This document shows, one piece after another, positions 1 to 8,749 of a DNA stretch of 64,000 nucleotides. The translations under genes and the position numbers were made by a program. The stretch covers positions 1,144,501 to 1,208,500 of the forward strand of contig NZ_FPHO01000003.1 of NCBI RefSeq assembly GCF_900117455.1, read 5' to 3'. Source of the stretch: Hyphomicrobium sp. CS1GBMeth3 (GTDB lineage Bacteria > Pseudomonadota > Alphaproteobacteria > Rhizobiales > Hyphomicrobiaceae). Below the pieces are notes generated by a model. It saw only the letters and a list, made by a program, of their open reading frames with translations. It made no database searches and was not told where the DNA came from. Within the stretch, counting starts at the first letter, position 1. Each line of letters begins with the position of its first letter.

Positions 1-1
1 C

Positions 2-373
2 GCGTGGTCGACGGCCGGCATCCTGGGGCCGGTCATCGTCAATTACCTGCACGACACGCGCGCCGCAGAGGGCATCCCGCCCGATCAGCTCTATGGCCAG
101 ATCTTCTACATCTTGGCCGGTTTGCTGGTGATCGGTTTCATTGCGAACCTTCTTGTCCGCCCGGTCGACCCGAAATGGCACATGAAGGAGGCCGAGATCG
201 CCGCCGAGCAGGCCAAATTGAAATCGGCGGCCGGCCCGGACGTCAGCGGATCCTATGGAATCGGCAAAGGCGGCCTGGATACGCCGGCAATCCTGTTCTG
301 GTCCCTGGTTGGCGTGCCCCTTGCTTGGGGTGTCTGGCAGACACTCGAGAAGGCGTTGGTGTTCTTCCAATAG
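2..373 (+). CDS. OFA-family MFS transporter, C-terminal part (partial)
   Basis: The frame is open from the window edge, so the N-terminal part is missing. What remains is the last two membrane segments of a major facilitator transporter of the oxalate/formate antiporter type. The visible stretch includes AWSTAGILGPVIVNYL, a hydrophobic segment (ILAGLLVIGFIANLLV) followed by RPVDPKWHM, and a final segment near the C-terminus (ILFWSLVGVPLAWGVW). The GP and RPV-(D/N)-x-K/R pattern after the penultimate helix is typical of OFA proteins. Family members move small carboxylates such as oxalate and formate; the substrate here cannot be read from the fragment. OFA genes are often followed by a very small membrane subunit, and a small membrane-protein frame does follow here. 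Confidence 0.8.
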   Translation, partial: AWSTAGILGPVIVNYLHDTRAAEGIPPDQLYGQIFYILAGLLVIGFIANLLVRPVDPKWHMKEAEIAAEQAKLKSAAGPDVSGSYGIGKGGLDTPAILFWSLVGVPLAWGVWQTLEKALVFFQ

Positions 374-409
374 ACACTCCGCCTTCTCCGCGAGACGGAC
401 GAGGGCCGG

Positions 410-754
410 ATGATGTTTCAGTTTGGGGGAACGGTGGGTCGAAGCGCGGCTGCCTTGGCGGCCGCGCTTCTTGTCGTTAATGCCGGCGGTGATTCCGTGC
501 GCCCGGTGCATCCGACCGAGGCGAGGCCCGTGGCCAAGCAACCCCAACGCGCGCGCCTCGTGCGCCTTGATGATCCCCAACGCCAGCATCAGGTAGAGGC
601 GCACGCAGCCTTCGCGCAGGCATCGGACACCTTCCAGCAAGCCTCCACCACACACCGCTCGGCTTGGCTTGCGAACACGCTAGCGCTTCTCGTCCTTGGC
701 TGCACCGCTCTTTGGTTCGCAGCCCGCCGCCGCCTCGTCGTTGATACGCGCTAA
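410..754 (+). CDS. small membrane protein, unknown (uncertain)
   Basis: A 114-residue frame begins 36 bases after the transporter. A GAGGG-like ribosome site lies just before the ATG ATG. The N-terminus (RSAAALAAALLVVNAGG) looks like a signal peptide or anchor. The middle is polar and rich in Q, A and R. One hydrophobic segment near the C-terminus (TLALLVLGCTALWFAA) is followed by RRR, which suggests a single-pass tail anchor. I do not recognise the family. Its last 75 bases overlap the 3' end of the convergent gene at 680-1393, which weakens the case. It could be an accessory to the transporter or a chance frame. Confidence 0.4.
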   Translation: MMFQFGGTVGRSAAALAAALLVVNAGGDSVRPVHPTEARPVAKQPQRARLVRLDDPQRQHQVEAHAAFAQASDTFQQASTTHRSAWLANTLALLVLGCTALWFAARRRLVVDTR

Positions 755-1393
755 GAAGGCGCGCTTCAGCGCCGCACCGCTGTCGCTGACAAGCGCATCC
801 TGCTTGCAGCCGAGCGCACGCGCGATCGCTTCCCCCGCAGCAGTTCCAGTCTCGCCCGCATCGAGCAGCACGAGGTTCGGTGCGAGCTCCTTCGCGTTTT
901 TGTCCAGCGCGAGCTTCGGCACCGAGCCAACGATCAGCAGCGCATCGAAGCGCTTCGCGGCAGCCTCGAGCACGTGGAGCCCGGTCTTTGCGTCACCAGA
1001 AAGCGCAACGAGAACGATCTTGGCCGGCGTCGCTGCGGCAAAGCCGATGCCCTTGGCGAGAGAAGCCGCATCGCTGCCATCGACACGAACGGCGACGACA
1101 CGCACACCGCCCCGCGCGGCCGCAGCGAGAGCAAGCTCCGTCCCGCCAGACTTAGCGGCGAACGGACGCGTATCGCCCTCCACTGCATCCCATGCAATCG
1201 CCACGCCCTCCCCATCTCGCGCAAGAACATGCGCCACCTCGGAACGTGTATAGTCGAAGCCGTCGGCCAGAACCGCGACGGGCGTTCCGCCAGGATCGCG
1301 TCCGGGAGCAAGCACCGGATCGTCAGCTCGAACCGGCCCGGTCAACGTCACGGCAAGTACGAGCGCGATAGCAGCATGGCCTGCGCGGCTCAT
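680..1393 (-). CDS. secreted protein resembling a subtilase domain without its catalytic triad
   Basis: 237 residues with an N-terminal signal peptide (AAIALVLAVTLTGPVRA, cleavage near ADD). The mature part follows the order of subtilase blocks. VAVLADGFDY stands where VAVIDTG-D is usual, SGGTELA where GHGTHVA is usual, then RVVAVRV, a helix (SLAKGIGFAA) and IVLVALSG. The catalytic Asp, His and Ser positions are not kept, so a protease role is unlikely. Similarity to subtilases is my reading of the motifs, not a search result. The start overlaps the end of the mobAB fusion by ATGA, so the two are probably translated together. The 3' end overlaps the frame at 410-754. Role unknown; a binding or structural role in the periplasm is possible. 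Confidence 0.65.
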   Translation of the reverse strand: MSRAGHAAIALVLAVTLTGPVRADDPVLAPGRDPGGTPVAVLADGFDYTRSEVAHVLARDGEGVAIAWDAVEGDTRPFAAKSGGTELALAAAARGGVRVVAVRVDGSDAASLAKGIGFAAATPAKIVLVALSGDAKTGLHVLEAAAKRFDALLIVGSVPKLALDKNAKELAPNLVLLDAGETGTAAGEAIARALGCKQDALVSDSGAALKRAFLARINDEAAAGCEPKSGAAKDEKR

Positions 1394-2550
1394 GACGCCT
1401 CCTTGCGCAACGGCAATCCGACTTTTGCTAGCAAAGAATCTGTGAGCCCACCGACGTCGTCGATCGAGAACACCGGCACGCGCGCACCGCGAAGATCCTG
1501 ATCCGAGGCGACCGCGAACACTTCGGGATCGCGCTCCGCGAGCGGGCCGCCGTCGCCCTGCCCGAGCCGACGCACTTCGATCTTGGGAATTTGAGCGCTC
1601 TTCATGCCCTCGACGATAACCACGTCGGCGGGCGCGAGTGCCGCAACGACATCCTCCAGCGGCGCCTCTCGCTCGTCACGCCAGACGATGCGATCTGCCC
1701 CGCTCACCAGCGCCCAGCGCGACGGCGTCACAAGCGCGACCTGCTGCGCCCCGGCCTCCCGATGCCGCGCGCTGTCGGTGCCCTCTGTCTCGGACGCAAT
1801 CTCGTGATGGCTGTGCTTGACGGTCGACACGCGATAGCCGCGCCGCACGAGCTCTCCGACGAGTTTTACGACCAGCGTCGTCTTGCCCGAGTTTTTCCAA
1901 CCCGCGACCCCGACAACACGCGGCTTGGCCCGTGCGACAGCGCTCTCTGCAAACGCAAGGTCCTCCGGCGTGTTGACGTTGAAAAACGGATCCCCCGCCT
2001 CGCCGCCGAGATCGAAATCTTCGAACGGCACGGACACCGCGCCCAAGCGATCCACCATGGTCTCTGCCTTGCGCTCGCCGCGCGCGAGCTGAAACGCGAT
2101 ATCGCCCGCAGCATCCGGACGCCACAGGCCGATCACGTGATGCCGCCTGCTACGCGATTGTGCGACAGCCACACGCGCATCGGGATGAGCAGCGAGGGCC
2201 GCGTCGAGCCGATCCACGAGATCATGAGGGATGAACGGCGCATCGGCCGACACGCTGACCATCGCACGCACATCCGGCCGTTCACGCTTGAACCAGTTGA
2301 GCCCGGCGAGCACACCGGCAAGCGGCCCGGCAAAGTCGCCGCTCTCGTCGGCCACCACCGGCAGCCCAAGCCAAGCGAACCGGTCCGGATCGCCGTTCGC
2401 ATTCAGGATCAACATCTCGACCTGAGGCTTTAGCCGGCGCGCGGTATGCCAGACCAACGGCCGCCCTGCGAGCGCGACCAGCGCCTTGTCGCCACCCAGG
2501 CGCCGCCCGAGCCCTCCGGCAAGCAGAACACCCGCAATGCCATGGCTCAT
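1390..2550 (-). CDS. mobAB: MobA-MobB fusion: molybdenum cofactor guanylyltransferase / GTP-binding adaptor
   Basis: A 386-residue fusion of two molybdenum cofactor enzymes. Residues about 1-190 are MobA, which joins GMP to molybdopterin to make the guanine-dinucleotide cofactor: GVLLAGGLGRRLGGDKAL is the nucleotide-binding loop, with SADAPFIP and FFNVNTPEDL further on. Residues about 205-386 are MobB: GWKNSGKTTL is the Walker A motif, followed by STVKHSHHE and VIVEGMKSAQIPKIEV. Such fusions are known in alphaproteobacteria. I chose the ATG at 2550 (MSHGIAGVLL) because it places the glycine-rich loop near the N-terminus; the frame stays open 36 codons further upstream. The secreted protein at 680-1393 overlaps its stop codon. 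The cofactor feeds enzymes such as DMSO reductase-family oxidoreductases. Confidence 0.93.
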   Translation of the reverse strand: MSHGIAGVLLAGGLGRRLGGDKALVALAGRPLVWHTARRLKPQVEMLILNANGDPDRFAWLGLPVVADESGDFAGPLAGVLAGLNWFKRERPDVRAMVSVSADAPFIPHDLVDRLDAALAAHPDARVAVAQSRSRRHHVIGLWRPDAAGDIAFQLARGERKAETMVDRLGAVSVPFEDFDLGGEAGDPFFNVNTPEDLAFAESAVARAKPRVVGVAGWKNSGKTTLVVKLVGELVRRGYRVSTVKHSHHEIASETEGTDSARHREAGAQQVALVTPSRWALVSGADRIVWRDEREAPLEDVVAALAPADVVIVEGMKSAQIPKIEVRRLGQGDGGPLAERDPEVFAVASDQDLRGARVPVFSIDDVGGLTDSLLAKVGLPLRKEAS

Positions 2551-2739
2551 GAACGGCGCACCCTGTTGCCGGCTCGGCGCATCACTCTTCCTTGGAACCT
2601 TTTCGAAGCGGAGCCCGGAGCCTACCGGACGAAGGCGCCAGCGCAAGAGCGTCCCCATGGGATGCTTTCCGAATGGCTGTCATCCACGGAGGAGCCCGTC
2701 TATAGTCCGCGCCCAAAAGCCGGGGAGGAAAATGGCCGT

Positions 2740-3864
2740 ATGACGAAGTCGCTGGATCGCCGCAAGTTCCTGAAGGTTGCGGGCGCTGGCAGCGCTGCCG
2801 CAACGGTCGCGGCGTGCGATGCGCCCCAGGCGCCGGCGATTGTCGAAAGCATGCCGAAGCTCACGTGGCGACTGACCTCGAGCTTTCCGAAATCCCTCAA
2901 CACGATCTACGGCGCCGCCGACACGTTCGCCCGCTACGTCAGCGAGATGACGGACGGCCGTTTCACTGTTCAGGTCTTCTCCGCCGGCGAGATCGTGGGC
3001 GGGTTGCAGGCCGCCGATGCCGTCACAGACGGCACGGTCGAGATCGCACACACCGCATCCTATTACTACTGGGGCAAGGACCCGACGTTCGCCATCGCCA
3101 CGTGCATTCCGTTCGGATTGAACTGCCGCATGCAGTACGCCTGGATGTACGAGGGCGGCGGCATGGAACTCATGAACGAGTTCTACCGGCCCTATAACAT
3201 CTACGCCCTTCCGGGAGGCAACACCGGTGCCCAGATGGGTGGTTGGTTTCGCAAAGAGATCAACACGCCGGAAGATTGGCGCGGCTTGAAGATGCGCATC
3301 GGCGGCTTCGGCGGTGCCATCCTGTCCCGGCTAGGCGCCGTTCCGCAGCAGATCCCCGGCGGTGATATCTATCCCGCGCTGGAGAAAGGCACCATCGACG
3401 CAGCAGAATGGGTCGGCCCGTACGATGATGAGAAGCTCGGCTTCTACCGCGTCGCGCGCTACTATTATTATCCTGGCTGGTGGGAAGGTCAGGCCCTGCT
3501 CCATTTCTTCATCAATCTCGAGAATTGGAACGCGCTTCCCAAGTCCTACCAGGCCATCGTCCAGGCCGCCGCCCGCACCGCCGATACCACGATGACGGCC
3601 CGCTACGACATGCAGAACCCGGCCGCGATCCGCCGGCTCGTGCAAGCCGGTGCCATCCTGCGGCCGTTCTCCGAGAACGTGCTGGACGCCTGCTACAAGG
3701 CGTCAAACGACGTCTACACCGAGCTTTCAACAACCAATGCCAGCTTCAAGAAGGTCTACGATGCCATGACGGCGGTGCGCGCCGAAGGCTACCTGTGGTT
3801 CCAGCTCGCCGAGCACACGAGCGACACCTACATGATGATCCAGCAGCGCAAGAACGCGCTCTAA
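2740..3864 (+). CDS. TRAP transporter substrate-binding protein, DctP/TakP-like lipoprotein
   Basis: 374 residues. The N-terminus combines a twin-arginine pattern (RRKFLK, residues 7-12) with a lipobox ending at Cys26 (TVAAC), so the protein is probably Tat-exported and lipid-anchored in the periplasm. The body is a DctP-type binding protein. The loop GLKMRIGGFGG carries the conserved Arg that holds the substrate carboxylate, and GTIDAAEWVGPYDDEKLGFY is close to the 2-keto-acid binder TakP. The start is the ATG at 2740, with GGGGAGG 11 bases upstream; an out-of-frame ATG at 2732 opens a 3-codon frame that overlaps it. No dctQ or dctM membrane subunits lie next to it, so the permease must be encoded elsewhere. 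It diverges from mobAB. Confidence 0.9.
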   Translation: MTKSLDRRKFLKVAGAGSAAATVAACDAPQAPAIVESMPKLTWRLTSSFPKSLNTIYGAADTFARYVSEMTDGRFTVQVFSAGEIVGGLQAADAVTDGTVEIAHTASYYYWGKDPTFAIATCIPFGLNCRMQYAWMYEGGGMELMNEFYRPYNIYALPGGNTGAQMGGWFRKEINTPEDWRGLKMRIGGFGGAILSRLGAVPQQIPGGDIYPALEKGTIDAAEWVGPYDDEKLGFYRVARYYYYPGWWEGQALLHFFINLENWNALPKSYQAIVQAAARTADTTMTARYDMQNPAAIRRLVQAGAILRPFSENVLDACYKASNDVYTELSTTNASFKKVYDAMTAVRAEGYLWFQLAEHTSDTYMMIQQRKNAL

Positions 3865-3933
3865 ATAGAGGACGCACGCGCGCCGCTGAATCTGTTCTAG
3901 CGTGAACGGGCACAGGAGCACCGCTCGGACGGT

Positions 3934-4995
3934 TCAGGGGATCAGCCTGTCGGCGCGCAGCTGTTCGAACAAAGCGATAAAGGCATCATCCGTCGGTTGA
4001 TAAGCGGTGAAGCCCAACCGGCGGCTCTTGGACATGTCGGTCACGACCTCTATCGGCCGGCCGAGATCGAGGTCAGTATGCCAAGCCGAGGCGAGACGAT
4101 CGAGATCGGGCTCAGCAAGGCCCTCTCGCTCGGCAATGGCGCGCCAGACTTTCGCATCGTCGGCCATCTGCTGCTCGAGCGGCAACATCGTGCCGTCAAA
4201 CGGCGCGGCCTCGAGGCCGAACCAGTCCGCAATCCGGCTCCACATCAATTGCCACCGAAAGATATCGCCGTTGACGACGTTGAAAGCCTGATTGTGTGCG
4301 GCATCTGTTTCCGTTGCCCACAAGAGGTGTCGCGCGAGCAGACCCGCATCCGTCATGTCGGTGAGCCCCGCCCACTGCGCGGGCGACCCCGGAAAACGGA
4401 AGGGACGCCCTGTCTCCCGGCACACGGTCGCGTAGACCGCAAGCGTGGTGCCCATGTTCATGGCATTGCCCACCGCCTTGCCGATCACCGTATGAGGGCG
4501 ATGAATGCTCCAGGTGAATCCGTCCCGCTCGGCAGCGGCGAACACCTCGTCTTCCTGCGCATAATAGAAGTTATCGACACTGACGCGCCCCTGCTCCTCG
4601 CGAAACGGCGTTTGCGGCACGTAACCTGTGGCAAATGCCTCGAACGGTCCGAGGTAATGCTTGAGCCCCGTAACCAGCGCCACGTGTCGTGGGCCCGTCG
4701 GGCGAGGCAAACCATCGAGCAGATTGCGGACCATGGAAGAGTTGACGCGAATGTTTTCCGCTTCGCTGTCCTGCCGCAGCCACGTCGTGATGAACACCGC
4801 GTCGGGCCTCACATCCTTGAGCGCCTCGGCAGTTGCGGCAGCGTCTTGAAGATCCACCGCGACAGGATGTACACCAGCCTCAACAGTTGGACGGCGGGCA
4901 AGTCCGTGCACGACCCATCCTTGCTTGACCAGCAGCGCGGCCGTCGCGCTACCGATAATCCCACTCACTCCAACAACGAGTGCCGTTTTAGCCAT
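3934..4995 (-). CDS. PRISE-type SDR reductase (progesterone 5-beta-reductase / iridoid synthase-like)
   Basis: 353 residues. An N-terminal Rossmann fold opens with VVGVSGIIGSATAALL and is followed by an ARR motif that suggests NADP preference. VTGLKHYLGPFE is a signature of the PRISE family and carries the catalytic Lys. FYYAQEDEVF carries the catalytic Tyr in the Y-x3-D setting usual for that family. Relatives reduce activated C=C bonds of enones with NADPH; the natural substrate in bacteria is mostly unknown. The gene diverges from an HxlR regulator 102 bases away, a common pairing for oxidoreductases that handle reactive electrophiles. That suggests induction by its substrate. Confidence 0.88.
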   Translation of the reverse strand: MAKTALVVGVSGIIGSATAALLVKQGWVVHGLARRPTVEAGVHPVAVDLQDAAATAEALKDVRPDAVFITTWLRQDSEAENIRVNSSMVRNLLDGLPRPTGPRHVALVTGLKHYLGPFEAFATGYVPQTPFREEQGRVSVDNFYYAQEDEVFAAAERDGFTWSIHRPHTVIGKAVGNAMNMGTTLAVYATVCRETGRPFRFPGSPAQWAGLTDMTDAGLLARHLLWATETDAAHNQAFNVVNGDIFRWQLMWSRIADWFGLEAAPFDGTMLPLEQQMADDAKVWRAIAEREGLAEPDLDRLASAWHTDLDLGRPIEVVTDMSKSRRLGFTAYQPTDDAFIALFEQLRADRLIP

Positions 4996-5097
4996 TCTCT
5001 AGGATCCCTATAAAGTTGAGCACCGAAGCTAGGAGCTCGCGCATCGTCCTTCTAGACGGCACCAAATAGGGACGTAGACACCGAAAGGTACCCAGCT

Positions 5098-5478
5098 ATG
5101 CAACCGGGATCGGCTGATGAGGAAGGGCGTGAGGATTGTGCCCCGAGGCGCGTGCTGGCACTGTTCGCAACGAAGTGGACAAGCATGATCTTGCACACGC
5201 TCCACGCACGCCATGATGGTGCGGCCCGGACGGGCGTGCTTCACCGCAGCCTCCCCGGCATATCCAAGAAGATGCTGACGCAGACGCTCCGCGAGATGGA
5301 GGGGAGCGGCCTGATCACGCGCCATGCCCAGGGCACGGTTCCGCCGGCCGTTGAATATCGCCTGACGCCTCTGGGCGCTCGCTTCGTAGAACCTGTAGAG
5401 CTGCTCTACGCCTGGGCGCGTGAAAACTCCGATGCGCTGGATCGCCTCGGCAATCGTCCGACTGCGCGACGCGCATAG
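5098..5478 (+). CDS. HxlR-family winged-helix transcriptional regulator
   Basis: 126 residues, the usual length for HxlR proteins. The core reads LFATKWTSMILHTL, then FHRSL-like LHRSLPGISKKMLTQTLREMEGSGLI (the recognition helix region), then VEYRLTPLGARFVEPV, which is the wing and the family end motif. These proteins are dimeric DNA-binding regulators that often answer electrophiles such as aldehydes or quinones. It is transcribed away from the PRISE reductase, and the 102-base gap between them is the likely shared operator. No cysteine lies near the HTH; the only one is at the N-terminus (EDCAPRR), close to where HypR/HxlR-type sensors keep their redox cysteine. Confidence 0.88.
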   Translation: MQPGSADEEGREDCAPRRVLALFATKWTSMILHTLHARHDGAARTGVLHRSLPGISKKMLTQTLREMEGSGLITRHAQGTVPPAVEYRLTPLGARFVEPVELLYAWARENSDALDRLGNRPTARRA

Positions 5479-5527
5479 CAGATCTGCCGTCCGCATTCGG
5501 AAAGCGCAACCTCCGCGCCACGCCTCT

Positions 5528-5890
5528 CTACGCAAGAAGCGCGCGCACGGCGACCCGGATCTGTTCCAGAGTGAACGGCTTCAGGATGACGGCAAGGTTC
5601 GGCGATTGCAGCGCCCTTGCCCGATCGAGCTCCTCGGCAAAGCCCGACATGAGCAACAGCTTGAGATCCGGCAGGCGCGCGATCGCGTGCTGCGCCAGCT
5701 CGATGCCGTCGGCCCCCGGCATGTGCACGTCCGACACCAGAAGATCGAAGCTCGCCCCGGAGGTCGTCAGCGTCTCGAGCGCTTCCGCGCCGTCCTGCGT
5801 GAGATCGACGGCATGCCCATCCGCAGTCAGCGCACGCTTGACGAGATCACGCGTCGCCTGATCGTCTTCCGCCAACAGGATCCGGGCCAT
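5528..5890 (-). CDS. cpdR: CpdR-type single-domain response regulator
   Basis: A 120-residue receiver domain with nothing attached. The acidic pocket is in RILLAEDDQATRDL, the phospho-acceptor Asp in LLVSDVHMPGADGIEL, the switch Ser in LLMSGFA, and the conserved Lys in VILKPFTLEQI. In alphaproteobacteria CpdR receives phosphate from CckA through ChpT. When unphosphorylated it primes ClpXP to degrade cell-cycle proteins such as CtrA and PdeA. The start is the ATG at 5890 (MARILLAEDD), which gives the normal CpdR length; an upstream ATG at 5932 would add 14 unconserved residues. It lies downstream of hpt on the same strand. Confidence 0.85.
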   Translation of the reverse strand: MARILLAEDDQATRDLVKRALTADGHAVDLTQDGAEALETLTTSGASFDLLVSDVHMPGADGIELAQHAIARLPDLKLLLMSGFAEELDRARALQSPNLAVILKPFTLEQIRVAVRALLA

Positions 5891-5932
5891 CGCCTCCTCC
5901 CCCGCGGCCCCATGGCCGCCTATAGATCGCAA

Positions 5933-6484
5933 CTACTCCTTCGTTACGCGGCCAACGAACGGCAGCTCGCGGTAACGGTGCGCCGCGTCCATGCCGTAGC
6001 CGACGACGAACTCGTCATCGCACTCGAATGCGCTGAAATCGGCAGTCACGTCGACAGCCCGCGGCACTTTCTTGTCGATCAGCACGCACGTCAGAATCGC
6101 GTTCGCGCCACGTGCCGCGATGAGGTCCTTCGCGAACACGAGCGTGCGCCCGGAATCGAGCACGTCGTCGATCAGGATGACGTTGCGGCCTTCGACGCCG
6201 AGGTCGAGGTCGCGCAGGATCTCGACCTTGCCCGACGACGTGCGGCTCTTGCGGTAGCTCGACAGCGTGAGGAAATCGACTTCGGGCTTAAGACCCGCGC
6301 GATAGAGCGCGCGGATGAGATCGGCTGCGAACACGAAGCTGCCTTTGAGAATGGCAACCACCAGCGGACGCTCGAGCTTGCGCGCGGTAACCTCTTGCGC
6401 CAAAGCCTCGATACGCGCAGTGATATCCTCCGCCGAATGGATGACCTCGACCTCGGGTTCTGCGCTACCATTGCTATCTGTCAT
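5933..6484 (-). CDS. hpt: hypoxanthine phosphoribosyltransferase
   Basis: 183 residues, the typical length. It converts hypoxanthine or guanine with PRPP into IMP or GMP in purine salvage. The PRPP-binding loop is ILIDDVLDSGRTL, with its two adjacent Asp residues. The N-terminal loop LVVAILKGSFVFAADLIRAL and the end motif FVVGYGMDAAHRYRELPFVGRV are both standard for HPRT. The active-site Asp that contacts the purine lies in FSAFECDDEFVVG. The gene is 42 bases upstream of cpdR and may share its transcript. Confidence 0.95.
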   Translation of the reverse strand: MTDSNGSAEPEVEVIHSAEDITARIEALAQEVTARKLERPLVVAILKGSFVFAADLIRALYRAGLKPEVDFLTLSSYRKSRTSSGKVEILRDLDLGVEGRNVILIDDVLDSGRTLVFAKDLIAARGANAILTCVLIDKKVPRAVDVTADFSAFECDDEFVVGYGMDAAHRYRELPFVGRVTKE

Positions 6485-6791
6485 CTCGCGTCCTTGTCTC
6501 CCGGCCCAGAGCCGTTACGCGGCCGGCTGAACCGAAACCCGCTCGAAATCATATGCTTAGCACCTCATCCTTGCCCAGGGCCGACGCCCTCGCGACGAAC
6601 CCAAGGTGCCGGCCCAAGCTATCAGGCGATCCGCACTGTGATGCAAGGGAGGTGGCGCGACGTCGTGAACGCGTCTGAGACGTGATTGTACCCCCCCCCG
6701 CCATATTCGTAACAGATTGATACTCCCCTCGCGTTCCCGCATATAGGCGCTCGAGCCAGAAACCAAAGCTTCATCCCGGAGCGGACCGCCC
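6485..6791. other. intergenic region between hpt and ftsE
   Basis: About 300 bases between divergent genes with no supported gene. It must hold the promoters for hpt (leftward) and ftsE (rightward). Two features stand out. One is a run of nine C residues at about 6691-6699. The other is a short palindrome, CGTCTGAGACG, just before it. I do not see a clear sigma-70 box. Confidence 0.5.
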
Positions 6792-7448
6792 GTGATACGA
6801 TTGACCAATGTCGGTCTCAAATACGACCGGGGGCCGGAAGTCCTCTCCGACGTGAGTTTCCATCTGCGACCCGGCTCGTTCCACTTCCTGACTGGACCGT
6901 CCGGCGCTGGAAAATCATCCCTGCTGCGGCTGCTGTTCATGTCGCTGCACCCGACTCGTGGTCAGATCCAGCTCTTCAGCCAGGACGTGAGCCGCATCAC
7001 CACCGGCAAGCGCGCTCCCTTGCGCCGCCGTATCGGCATCGTGTTCCAGGATTTCCGCCTGCTGGAGCACCTGACGACCTGGGAGAACGTGGCGCTGCCG
7101 CTGCGCGTCATCGGCAAACGCGTCGACGACTATAAAGAGGACGTCACCGACCTGTTGCAGTGGGTCGGCCTCGGCGACCGCATGCACGGCTATCCCTCGG
7201 TGCTGTCGGGCGGTGAGAAACAGCGCGCCGCCATCGCACGCGCCGTCATCGGCAAGCCCGAGTTGCTGCTCGCAGACGAACCGACCGGTAACGTCGACCC
7301 GCAGATGGCGCGCCGCCTGCTCCGTCTTTTCATCGAGCTGAACCGGCTCGGCACATCCGTTCTTATCGCCACCCACGACCATCAGCTTATGCGCCAATTT
7401 AAAGCGCCCCGACTGGAGCTTCACGACGGCCATGTCCGGATCGTATGA
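6792..7448 (+). CDS. ftsE: cell division ATP-binding protein FtsE
   Basis: 218 residues, a full-length ABC ATPase. Walker A is GPSGAGKSSLL, the Q-loop VFQDFRLLEHL, the signature LSGGEKQRAAIARA, Walker B LLLADEPTGNVD, and the H-loop IATHDH. FtsE pairs with FtsX at the septum and couples ATP hydrolysis to control of peptidoglycan hydrolases during division. Start RBS is poor, but the ATG reads directly into the conserved MIRLTNVGLKYD. It overlaps ftsX by 17 bases in another frame, so the two proteins are probably made together. Confidence 0.96.
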   Translation: MIRLTNVGLKYDRGPEVLSDVSFHLRPGSFHFLTGPSGAGKSSLLRLLFMSLHPTRGQIQLFSQDVSRITTGKRAPLRRRIGIVFQDFRLLEHLTTWENVALPLRVIGKRVDDYKEDVTDLLQWVGLGDRMHGYPSVLSGGEKQRAAIARAVIGKPELLLADEPTGNVDPQMARRLLRLFIELNRLGTSVLIATHDHQLMRQFKAPRLELHDGHVRIV

Positions 7449-8586
7449 CAGACCCGGCCGGCCACCGATGCGTGGGCTCGACCCGCATCGCGTGCCGGAC
7501 TACGACCCCTACGAGGATGTCGTGACCCAGAGCGGCCACGTCTCGACGCAATCGCGCGTCGAGTACGCGACCTACGAGCCCGACCCCATATCGGGCGGCG
7601 AGGCGGCGCTCAGAAGCGACTACGAGCGCCACGCCCAAGCCGACGTTTATACGTCCCCGCCGAGCCGCGAGCCCCGCAAGGGCGAATCCCACACCGCGCC
7701 GATCGTGCCGGCAGGCTCCGTCACCGGCAAATCGCTGACGCTCGTCATCACTATCATGTGCTTTCTCGCCTGCCTGACGGTGGGCGCGGTCTACATGATC
7801 CGCCAGTCCGCCAACGCTTGGTTGAAGGACATCGCCAGCGAGGTCACGGTCCAGGTCCAGGCCAAGGACGGCGTGGACACCGACCGGGTCGTCCGCGACG
7901 TCGCAACCTACCTCGGCCAACAGAGCGGCATCGCCAAGGTCACGGAGATGAGCGCCGCGGAATCCGCGGGCCTGCTCGAGCCGTGGCTGGGTCAGATCGA
8001 GGACCTCAACGCACTGCCGCTGCCGCGATTGATCGCGCTCGAACTCGATCGCTCGGCCGCGCCCGATGTCGACGCCATCCGCGCCGGCCTCGCGAGCCGC
8101 TTCCAGGGCGTCACCTTGGACGACCACCGTCGCTGGCAACGGCAGATCGCGACCATCACCAACAGCTTCGCGCTCGGCGGCTTGGCGATCCTCGCCCTCG
8201 TCGCCATGGCGACGACGGCGATCATCGTCTCCGCGACCAAGAGCTCGATGGCCTCGAACCGCGAGATCGTCGAGGTGCTGCACTTCGTCGGCGCGACGGA
8301 CCGCTTCATCGCGCGCGAATTCGAGAAGCACTTCCTTCGCCTCGGGGTGCGCGCGGGGCTCGTCGGCGCGGGGCTGGCGCTGGCCGTCTTCCTGCTGATG
8401 CCGTTCATCGTCCAGATCCTGGGGGGCGGATCGATAACGCTGACCGAGCTCAATCGGCTGGTCGGCTCGGGAACGCTCGATACCGCGGGCTACGTGCTGT
8501 TGGGCATCGTGGTGGTGGTCATCGCGGCGCTCTGCATGCTGACGTCCCGCTTCGGCGTCTTCCGCATCCTGAACAGCAAGGCGTAG
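7432..8586 (+). CDS. ftsX: cell division protein FtsX (long N-terminal cytoplasmic region)
   Basis: 384 residues, longer than the roughly 310 of many FtsX proteins. A polar N-terminal region of about 100 residues precedes the first membrane segment (LTLVITIMCFLACLTVGAVYMI). An extracytoplasmic domain of about 120 residues follows. Three C-terminal segments come next: FALGGLAILALVAMATTAIIV, the one around LVGAGLALAVFLLMPFIVQIL, and TAGYVLLGIVVVVIAALCML. The motif NREIVEVLHFVGATDRFIA between them is typical of FtsX. The protein forms the membrane half of the FtsEX complex. Its start lies inside ftsE. The proline- and tyrosine-rich N-terminal extension (PHRVPDYDPYEDV) may be a cytoplasmic docking segment. 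Confidence 0.94.
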   Translation: MSGSYDRPGRPPMRGLDPHRVPDYDPYEDVVTQSGHVSTQSRVEYATYEPDPISGGEAALRSDYERHAQADVYTSPPSREPRKGESHTAPIVPAGSVTGKSLTLVITIMCFLACLTVGAVYMIRQSANAWLKDIASEVTVQVQAKDGVDTDRVVRDVATYLGQQSGIAKVTEMSAAESAGLLEPWLGQIEDLNALPLPRLIALELDRSAAPDVDAIRAGLASRFQGVTLDDHRRWQRQIATITNSFALGGLAILALVAMATTAIIVSATKSSMASNREIVEVLHFVGATDRFIAREFEKHFLRLGVRAGLVGAGLALAVFLLMPFIVQILGGGSITLTELNRLVGSGTLDTAGYVLLGIVVVVIAALCMLTSRFGVFRILNSKA

Positions 8587-8749
8587 GAGACGGGGGATAA
8601 TCCCGCCTTACGCCCCGCTTTTGCCCGGTGGAAGACATCCCATGCACGACCTGTCATAAGTGAGGCCAATCAGCTAGTCTCCGAACCGGGCAGGCCCCGG
8701 CACGAGACGGCCGTGCGGCCCACGGAGCCGGTTCCAGGCCGGATGAGCA

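Noticed and set aside
680..1393. Active subtilisin-like protease
   Set aside because: The blocks resemble the fold, but the Asp, His and Ser of the triad are not in place.
6691..6699. Phase-variation tract (nine C residues)
   Set aside because: It lies in the gap before ftsE, not in a coding frame or between clear promoter boxes. An essential cell-division gene is also an unlikely target.
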